A DNA stretch of 23,894 nt, from the NCBI GenBank assembly GCA_023212695.1, contig JALCCG010000309.1, positions 1-23,894 on the forward strand, in the 5' to 3' direction. The stretch is from Sporisorium sorghi (taxonomy: Eukaryota > Basidiomycota > Ustilaginomycetes > Ustilaginales > Ustilaginaceae). How positions within the stretch are numbered: position 1 is the first letter of the stretch; every line of letters begins with the position of its first letter. Positions 18,939 to 23,894 of the stretch are shown one piece after another. Position numbers and translations under genes: made by a program. Below the pieces are notes generated by a model. The model was given only the letters and a program-made list of their open reading frames with translations, did not search any database and had not been told where the DNA came from.

Positions 18939-19589
18939 CTACATACACAGCCCGCAGCAACAGCTCGCAATCCAACACGCTACTCCGCATTCACCACAAG
19001 ATGCCCGTCGACCGACAGGGCGTCCTCTTCCATCTGACCCATGGACCCGTACAGCAGGGATACGATCCAGGACATCGTTTGGGATGGGTCGGAGGATGCG
19101 GGAGGCTTGGGTGATGGTGATCATCTGCGGCTGCGCGCCGCCATAGTGGCTGTCGTCCTGGCTAACACGATAAGTAGACATGCTTCCGAGCAGTCCGATT
19201 TTCTGGATGGTGCGAGCGTGTACCTCGACCCCATCTCCCAAGGTCTGCTCGATGGCGTCGGCGAACACCTCCTTGATTCGTGACTCGTTGAAGAAGGTAC
19301 CCTCCAAAGCCTCTTGGACCATTTTCTCGACATCGGCTTTGTAACGAGTGATGTCGATGTGCTCGTCAGGAATGCGACCGAGGCTGTACCTGCCGATGCG
19401 ACAGCCAGTCGGATTGTCGATGGCAAGCACGTTCGGTCCATCACGGACGTCGATCGAGCCATAGAACTTCGAGTAGTTGGTGTACGCTTTCTTCTTCGCC
19501 AGGGTTGCTTTGACACCGGAGTACACGGTGGGGGGCCTTGTATCCACCTGGTCGTGGCTACGCTTGCCTCGGTGCAGCATACCCGACAT
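18939..19589 (-). CDS. Hypothetical protein, family not recognised
   Basis: The first ATG in frame is at 19589, giving 216 aa to TAG 18939. The body is non-repetitive and looks like a folded protein: NVLAIDNPTGCRIGRYSLGR near 54-73, then an alternating charged helical region (ADVEKMVQEALEGTFF, SRIKEVFADAIEQTL). The last 35 residues are Cys/Gly/Arg-rich and less convincing, so a splice site or a decayed end may lie near 19035. The frame is open without ATG for 65 more codons upstream to TGA 19785-19787, and that stretch is Arg-rich with few acids (PSLRRTLRPLLRSTS), like a mitochondrial presequence. An upstream exon supplying the start is therefore possible, with a TTCGCAG acceptor just after the stop. 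I do not know its function. Confidence 0.55.
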   Translation of the reverse strand: MSGMLHRGKRSHDQVDTRPPTVYSGVKATLAKKKAYTNYSKFYGSIDVRDGPNVLAIDNPTGCRIGRYSLGRIPDEHIDITRYKADVEKMVQEALEGTFFNESRIKEVFADAIEQTLGDGVEVHARTIQKIGLLGSMSTYRVSQDDSHYGGAQPQMITITQASRILRPIPNDVLDRIPAVRVHGSDGRGRPVGRRASCGECGVACWIASCCCGLCM

Positions 19590-20141
19590 GATGAAGGCGC
19601 GAACAACGGCGATTTGGAAGAACGGCTGTGTTGAAACGGTTGCGAGCAAGCTGATAGTCGAAAGAAAGGCTGTTCGCCTAGCGAGATGGAGCCGAAGCGG
19701 CGATGTTGAGCGGAGAAGGGGACGGAGCGTGCGGCGAAGCGAAGGGTTTGCGATGGTAGCAAAAGGGGAGTCGCTGCGAAGGAATCACTGCCTTGCATCC
19801 AGTCTGCTCAGCCTTACCTCGTCTGCATCTGCTTCTCATGAGACAGACGAGATGCATCAAAGTGCTGCAACGGAAGCGGCCCGACGATTCCTTGAAGCAC
19901 TGGCTCAGTCACAGGCAAAGAGAGCCGCATACAGTCACGAACGGTTGTTCAGAAGGCTAACTCAGCCACAGAAAAGCACGGGCGCACTCGTTTGCCGCCA
20001 GGCTGTTGAGCGATTGTGACGAAATCGGATGTACCGACACAGGCTAGATGCAGCAGCTCGCCGAGCATCGAGCCCACAGGCATCAGAGATCGCAGACCTT
20101 CAGCAACTCAAGGTGAGCCAGAGAAGAGGTGAGTCAAGAAA
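19590..20141. other. Upstream region of the orphan minus gene, small ORFs only
   Basis: This stretch holds the Arg-rich open extension of the minus-strand gene (19590-19784). A plus-strand 55-codon ORF runs from ATG 19852 to TGA 20017-20019 and encodes a helical Ala/Arg/Gln-rich peptide (ATEAARRFLEALAQSQAKRA). That small ORF has plausible composition but no other support. Confidence 0.3.
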
Positions 20142-20464
20142 GTCGCTGTTACTTTTGGAGTCGATCCTACACGACCCAGGAAGCATGCCGGTGGGTTGCG
20201 AGTCGTCCACACACCACTCAGAAAAGTCGCGGTTGCTTTGCAAATCGAACACACGCGACTCAAGAAATCTCGCCTTTGGATTGGGAGTGGGCCCCACGCG
20301 ACTCCGAAAAGTCGCGGTGACTTTGCGAGTCGACTATACACGACACAGAAAAGTCGCCACAACTCAGCAAACCCGCGGTTGCTCTGCGGGTCCACTACAC
20401 GGCACTCAGAAAAGTCGTCGTTGCTTTGCGAGTCGACCGTACATGACCCAGAAAAGTCGCTGCC
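20142..20464. repeat. Degenerate 42-bp tandem repeat, about 7.5 copies
   Basis: Units begin with GTCGCGGTTGCTTTGCGAGT or variants and end with CTCAGAAAA. Unit starts are at about 20142, 20184, 20226, 20268, 20311, 20353, 20414 and 20456, so the period is 42 bp apart from one 43-bp step and one unit enlarged by about 20 bp (second core at 20373). The period equals 14 codons and both strands have long open frames across parts of the array. Copies differ by many substitutions, so the array is old. Confidence 0.85.
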
Positions 20465-20917
20465 AATCGTGGATTCTGATGAACGGTCGAGACGTTGCAG
20501 AAGCTCGGAAGGCGACACTGCGAGACAACGACCATACGACAACGGAGAATCCGCTCTGGTCAGGCGTGAGCGTGAAAAAAGCGTGGGAACACTTTTTCGG
20601 GACATCCGATTCTCTAGAAAAGGGGCGAGGGCAGTGTCAGTCTGAGATTTCTGTTCCTACCACATCTGTCGCAACGGCAGTTTTTCATGAAGATGCTTAG
20701 CGATCATTATCCAGTAATTTAAAATGCCCAGTCTGCACGGCCCTTCACCTAGTTGGGGTTCGGCCTCGTCTATACCTTGCCGACAGCAGTGCCAGTGATG
20801 TGGCGTTTGTCTGATTCTGAGTCTAGATTGCAAGTTTGGTAACCCTTTTGTGAAGAAGCGGAAGAAACGGAAGAAGCGAAGACAAGCCAAATTCCTCTCC
20901 AGTCGACCGCTACTCTG
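20465..20917. other. Unassigned spacer before the transposon cluster
   Basis: No gene is supported. There is a purine-rich stretch of AAGAAGCGGAAGAAACGGAA type near 20852-20880. Frames from the 42-bp array remain open into this region on both strands, but they show no recognisable domain. Confidence 0.4.
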
Positions 20918-21033
20918 AGTTGAAGGGTTTACTGTATGTGATGATGGTGCGATGCCAGGAAGAGAAAATAAATCCAGGAAATTCCCAGAAGGTCATATGG
21001 CCGCCTCAAAAATCCAAAACTCAGGCGGTCATA
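20918..21033 (+). mobile_element. Possible terminal fragment of a MITE/pogo-related element
   Basis: AGTTGAAGGGTT at 20918 followed by TGATGATGGT and AGAAAATAAAT resembles the left end of the element at 22946 (AGTTGAAGGGTT, TGATGATGGT, AGAAAAAATA) in the same order. No matching right end (CCTTCAACT) is seen before the Tc1 element. The last part contains TATGGCCGCCT and AGGCGGTCATA as a 38-bp hairpin with 16-nt loop, abutting the Tc1 terminus. Confidence 0.4.
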
Positions 21034-21093
21034 CAGCGCATGCACAAACTGTCCTGTAAAACATGGTGTTGGCACAAATCACTCCATTGCTCA
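21034..21093 (+). repeat. Left terminal inverted repeat of Tc1 element
   Basis: This 60-bp arm pairs with 22785-22844 with three mismatches, all within its outer 22 bp. The inner 38 bp are identical in both arms. Confidence 0.9.
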
Positions 21094-21426
21094 TCAGCTG
21101 CAAAGCCAAAGCCATTGATGCCTTATATATGATGGTGATGCCCTGTCCCTCTTCTATGCAGTGATTGAGTCAGATAGTGCATGTGAGCAGGAAAAATGAT
21201 AGTGAAATGTAGAGACATTTGTTTCTCTGGTGGGACAGTTTTTGGACCTTGCCCCCATAACAAACTGACCCTCCATTGTACTGCTTGTGGGCTTTTGACT
21301 GGGCTGAAACTTGGTGGGCTGCTTGCACAATGGGTTGAGAGGTGACATGGAAAATTAGAGCTCAGTCAAGCAAGTGCAGGCTGCACGGCAGAGGTTCTGA
21401 GCAGCTACCATCAAAATCACACTGCC

Positions 21427-22446
21427 ATGGCCAAACCCAGCCCAGAGAAGCACCGTACGGTGCTGTATCACCTCCAGAATGGCTCTTCAGTCCACTCTGT
21501 AGCCCAGCTACTTGGAATGAAGAAGTCTACTGTGCACTGCATTGGGAAAGATGCCCCTACAGCTGTACCAAAATCACAAGGGGGCTGGCCAAAAAAACTG
21601 CAGCCCCGTCATCTCTGCTTCTTGGAGCACTATTTTGAGCTCAACTGCACCACAACAGTGCAGAAAGCATGTCAAGCATTGCAGGAGACCTTCAACATCA
21701 AAGCTTGCCCAACAACAGTAAGGAAGGCACTAAAATTCTGCAAGTTCAAAGCAAGAAAAATGGTGAAGCGGCCATTCCTCTGCAAGAAACACATCCATGA
21801 TCACCTCAAATTTGCTGAACGATACAAGAACTGGACCATTGAAGACTGGAAGAAGGTCATCTGGTCTGACGAGACTAAAATCAACTTCATTGGACCCAAC
21901 GGCAAGCAACACTGTTGGGTCAAGGCCACTGGCTTCAGTCGCAAGCTTGTCAAGCCAACAGTCAAGTTTGGTGGTGGTTCGATCATGATCTGGGGCTGCA
22001 TGATGTGGGAAGGTGTTGGAGGCATGCACATGGTGCTTGGTAGGTTGGACTCAGTCCAGTACATCGGCATCTTGGACGAGAAACTAATTCAGACCATGTC
22101 AGATCTATGACACAAGCACAGCTACTGCAGTCTCATTTTTCAGCAAGATGGTGACCCAAAACACACATCGAAGAGGATGAAGAATTGGCTCCAGAGCAAG
22201 AACATCGAGACGATGGAATGGCCAGCCCAGTCACCAGACCTCAACCCCATTGAGCACCTTTGGCAAGTCTTGAAACAGCGACTCTCAAAGTATAGCACCA
22301 TCACAAAGTCTGAAGGCGAGCTGCTGCAGCACTGCAAGACAGAATGGGCAGCCATCACACCAGAGACATGTCGCAATCTTATTGAGAGCATGCCAAGGCA
22401 GGTACAGGCAGTCCTCAAGGCAAAGGGGGGGAACACCAAGTACTAA
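21427..22446 (+). pseudogene. Tc1/mariner DD34E transposase, one in-frame TGA
   Basis: The frame from ATG 21427 to the TAA ending at 22446 spans 339 sense or stop-interrupted codons and holds a complete transposase layout. A helix-turn-helix start covers residues about 1-45 (VAQLLGMKKSTVHCI), followed by a second DNA-binding region. Catalytic residues are Asp148 (IWSDETKINF), Asp241 (FQQDGDPKHTS) and Glu276 (SPDLNPIEHLW), with 34 residues between the last two, the DD34E spacing of Tc1-like enzymes. A single TGA at 22108-22110 (codon 228) splits it between the first and second Asp; reading continues in the same frame afterwards. As written it would give a truncated, inactive protein. A C-to-T change in a CGA codon is one simple explanation, and sequencing error is another. 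Confidence 0.9.
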
Positions 22447-22784
22447 CTGTAGTGAGTGATGATCAATGGCAAGCAAGTCAATCTTGGTGCGAGGAGAAAT
22501 GTCAGAAAATCAAGAAGAAAAAAATCCCACAGCTGGCAGGCAGTCTGAATTTTCCAAACTTCCAGTGGAGCTCACCGGCTCTCAGAGCCGTCAGCTTTCA
22601 GTGGAGCTCCACCGGCTCTCAGAGCCGGCGAAAGGTCCAAAAACTGTCCCAAAGACAAATGATTTGCGACTTTTTTTCTTGCTCAAAAAACACTTCTTCT
22701 CAACAATGGTTAGCACAGTATTGTAGAGCAGGAGCAGGGCTTTCCATTGATATAAGACAGTAGTGGTATTGCTTTCATGGTTGT
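22447..22784. other. 3' non-coding part of the Tc1 element
   Basis: This stretch between the transposase stop and the right terminal repeat holds a duplicated GC-rich hairpin motif (separate entry) and an AT-rich tail. Short ORFs here are not supported. Confidence 0.5.
22563..22627. repeat. Direct repeat of a palindromic motif inside the Tc1 element
   Basis: CAGTGGAGCTCACCGGCTCT followed by CAGAGCCG at 22563-22590 recurs at 22599-22627 with one added C. Each copy contains the palindrome CGGCTCT-C-AGAGCCG, so each can form a 7-bp hairpin. The site lies about 120 bp after the transposase gene. Confidence 0.85.
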
Positions 22785-22844
22785 TGAGCAATGGAGTGAT
22801 TTGTGCCAACACCATGTTTTACGGGACAGTTTGTGCGTGCTCTG
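22785..22844 (-). repeat. Right terminal inverted repeat of Tc1 element
   Basis: Reverse complement of the left arm at 57 of 60 positions, followed by the TA target dinucleotide at 22845-22846. Confidence 0.9.
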
Positions 22845-22945
22845 TATGGCCGCCTGTCAATTCTCTGCTGTTTTTCAATCAGGGTTTTTTAAAAATAAAA
22901 AATAAAATAAAAAGGAGGGGGTTCGCGATTTTCTTCCCAAATTAG

Positions 22946-23109
22946 AGTTGAAGGGTTCGGATTGATGATGGTAGCTTGAGAAAAAATACAGGCTGGAAAA
23001 TTCAAGGAAAATTCACCAAAATTGGACCACGCCTGGTACTTAAATTTGGCAGGGGATTTTGGCAGGGAAATTCGAGTACGAGGCGTGGCCGAGTACGAGG
23101 CCTTCAACT
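22946..23109. mobile_element. MITE-like 164-bp element with ATTAG flanks
   Basis: The segment begins AGTTGAAGG and ends CCTTCAACT (9-bp terminal inverted repeat). Both sides are flanked by ATTAG (22941-22945 and 23110-23114), consistent with a 5-bp target duplication. An internal inverted pair, CCACGCCTGGTACT near 23026 and AGTACGAGGCGTGG near 23075, differs at one or two positions. It has no coding capacity. Alternatively AGTTGAAGG at 22946 is the left end of the larger pogo-like element to its right. Confidence 0.5.
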
Positions 23110-23114
23110 ATTAG

Positions 23115-23292
23115 CCCTAACGTGTATCACGTAGATGCAAAATTCATGTAGTTGAGGAATTGAGAGGGACTTGCTGGACTTGCAAGTCCCCCTCCACACA
23201 AGAATTTTGAGGCAGCACAACAGTCAACTTTTGTCACCAAATTATCTTTGCCACATGTCACCATCATCCATCTCCATCACTCTCAGCCTGCA
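23115..23292 (+). other. Leader of the pogo-like element
   Basis: Non-coding DNA between the ATTAG flank and the transposase start. It contains ACGTGTATCACGT near 23119-23131, an imperfect palindrome, and GGACTTGCTGGACTTGCAAGTCC near 23167-23189, which includes a perfect GGACTTGCAAGTCC palindrome. Either could be a subterminal transposase site. Confidence 0.35.
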
Positions 23293-23894
23293 ATGGTCAA
23301 CATCTCCCCCCGCAAGAAGGTTGCTAGAATGCAGCTGAGGCTGGAATGTGATCAGCTGGAAGAGAAGATACAAGCTGCTCTACTTGCTTTCAATCAAGGC
23401 TGCTTCAAGACCCTCAAGGCTGCGGCTCTGCATCATGAGCTTGCATACACAACACTTTACCACCACCAGCAAGGTAGAAAGAGCCACACTGAGGCTTCCA
23501 AACATCTTCAGGCTCTCCCACCAGCAGCTGAGGATGTCTTGGTGCAGCATATCTGCAAGCAGGCAGACTTTGGCTTCCCAGTCATGCCGCAAGAATTCAA
23601 GAAGTTAGTGCAGCAGCTCCTGCATCAACATACCAACAACAATGATGCTACGCTTGGCACAAACTGGGTTGCAGCTTTCACCCAGTGGCACCCCAAGCTG
23701 AAGACCTTCTACTCCCATATCATGGATGCACAGAGAGTGCTCACAGGCGATCCCAAGGTGGTTGAAGCATACTTTGACTTGCTGGAGGAGACAGTGAAGG
23801 AATACAACATTGTGCCTGACAACATCTACAACATGGATGAGACTGGCTTCCTCCTTGGCCAAAGTCAAGCCCGCAACATCATTGTGCCCAAGGA
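23293..23894 (+). CDS. Pogo/Fot1-like transposase, 5' part, runs off the window
   Basis: The frame from ATG 23293 is open to the window end with 200 codons and no stop. Visible parts, in order: a psq-type helix-turn-helix at about residues 28-65 (TLKAAALHHELAYTTLYHHQ), a CENP-B/Tc5-type DNA-binding region at about 95-140 (FGFPVMPQEFKKLVQQLLHQ, then TNWVAAFTQWHPKL), and the start of the DDE catalytic domain with IYNMDETGF at about 180-188, whose Asp is the first catalytic residue. This order is typical of pogo, Fot1 and Tigger enzymes. The remaining catalytic residues lie outside the window, so integrity cannot be judged. The ATG choice is supported by the lack of an in-frame upstream ATG close by and by the basic SPRKKVAR start. 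Confidence 0.85.
   Translation, partial: MVNISPRKKVARMQLRLECDQLEEKIQAALLAFNQGCFKTLKAAALHHELAYTTLYHHQQGRKSHTEASKHLQALPPAAEDVLVQHICKQADFGFPVMPQEFKKLVQQLLHQHTNNNDATLGTNWVAAFTQWHPKLKTFYSHIMDAQRVLTGDPKVVEAYFDLLEETVKEYNIVPDNIYNMDETGFLLGQSQARNIIVPK

Larger units (their letters stand above)
21034..22844 (+). mobile_element. Tc1/mariner-type DNA transposon (1811 bp)
   Basis: Terminal inverted repeats of 60 bp lie at 21034-21093 and 22785-22844 and match at 57 of 60 positions (outer sequences CAGCGCATGCACAAACTGTC and CAGAGCACGCACAAACTGTC). Each end is flanked by TA (21032-21033 and 22845-22846), the target duplicated by this superfamily. The repeat similarity continues outward past the TA (AGGCGGTCA against AGGCGGCCA), so the ends may lie at 21022 and 22856. 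The element carries one transposase gene. High similarity of the two ends indicates fairly recent insertion, but a stop codon interrupts the transposase. Base composition by eye is more AT-rich than the host genes. Confidence 0.9.

Noticed and set aside
19121..19798. 225-codon minus ORF overlapping the orphan gene
   Set aside because: Low-complexity Ser/Thr/Arg frame shifted from the more protein-like 18939-19589 frame; its ATG at 19798 may only be part of the leader.
20142..20464. CRISPR-like array
   Set aside because: Units are contiguous, degenerate and lack distinct spacers between conserved repeats; the genome is also eukaryotic. It is a degenerate tandem repeat.
20740..20790. tRNA-like GGGTTCGGCC segment
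   Set aside because: It resembles a T-loop only superficially; no matching acceptor stem or anticodon arm could be found.

Overview
The window looks like nuclear DNA of a basidiomycete fungus, most likely a smut relative (Ustilaginomycotina). That placement is an inference from gene style: GC-rich codons, mostly intron-poor genes, GTAAGT donors, CT-rich leaders, long Ala/Ser-rich disordered proteins and fungal DNA transposons. No rRNA, tRNA, CRISPR or prokaryotic signal was found.

Layout. 1-2346 is a gene-poor left edge: homopolymers (C21, A31), then about 1.7 kb of decayed coding sequence that changes frame repeatedly and includes a 51-nt near-perfect inverted repeat. 2347-3600 (minus) encodes a disordered protein with an RG/RGG tail. 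It is divergent from 4313-6724 (plus), a WD40 protein of the DCAF6/NRIP type, predicted substrate receptor of a CUL4-DDB1 ubiquitin ligase. 6840-8645 (minus) is a three-exon malate dehydrogenase without a mitochondrial presequence, ending in -ANL. Its 3' end converges on the WD40 gene with 115 bp between the stop codons. 9459-14015 (plus) encodes a 1518-aa low-complexity protein with one linker-histone-like (H15) winged helix and an acidic tail. 14016-16008 is mostly intergenic. 16009-17285 (plus) is an aldo-keto reductase with three exons and a complete catalytic tetrad. 17286-18938 is mostly intergenic with orphan coding-like segments. 18939-19589 (minus) is an unrecognised protein.

The right end (about 20.1 kb onward) is a repeat and transposon cluster: a degenerate 42-bp tandem repeat, a Tc1/mariner (DD34E) element with 60-bp terminal inverted repeats and one in-frame TGA in its transposase, a 164-bp MITE-like element with a possible 5-bp target duplication, and a pogo/Fot1-like transposase running off the window. 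By eye this part is more AT-rich than the host genes.

The host genes do not form one pathway. They are ordinary neighbours (protein turnover, central metabolism, chromatin, carbonyl reduction) next to a transposon-rich segment. No convincing new multi-gene system is visible. The best leads are the 42-bp array, the transposon cluster with ambiguous ends, the coding-constrained inverted repeat at 0.84-1.04 kb, the possible weak peroxisomal signal on malate dehydrogenase, and the duplicated short motif in the RGG protein.
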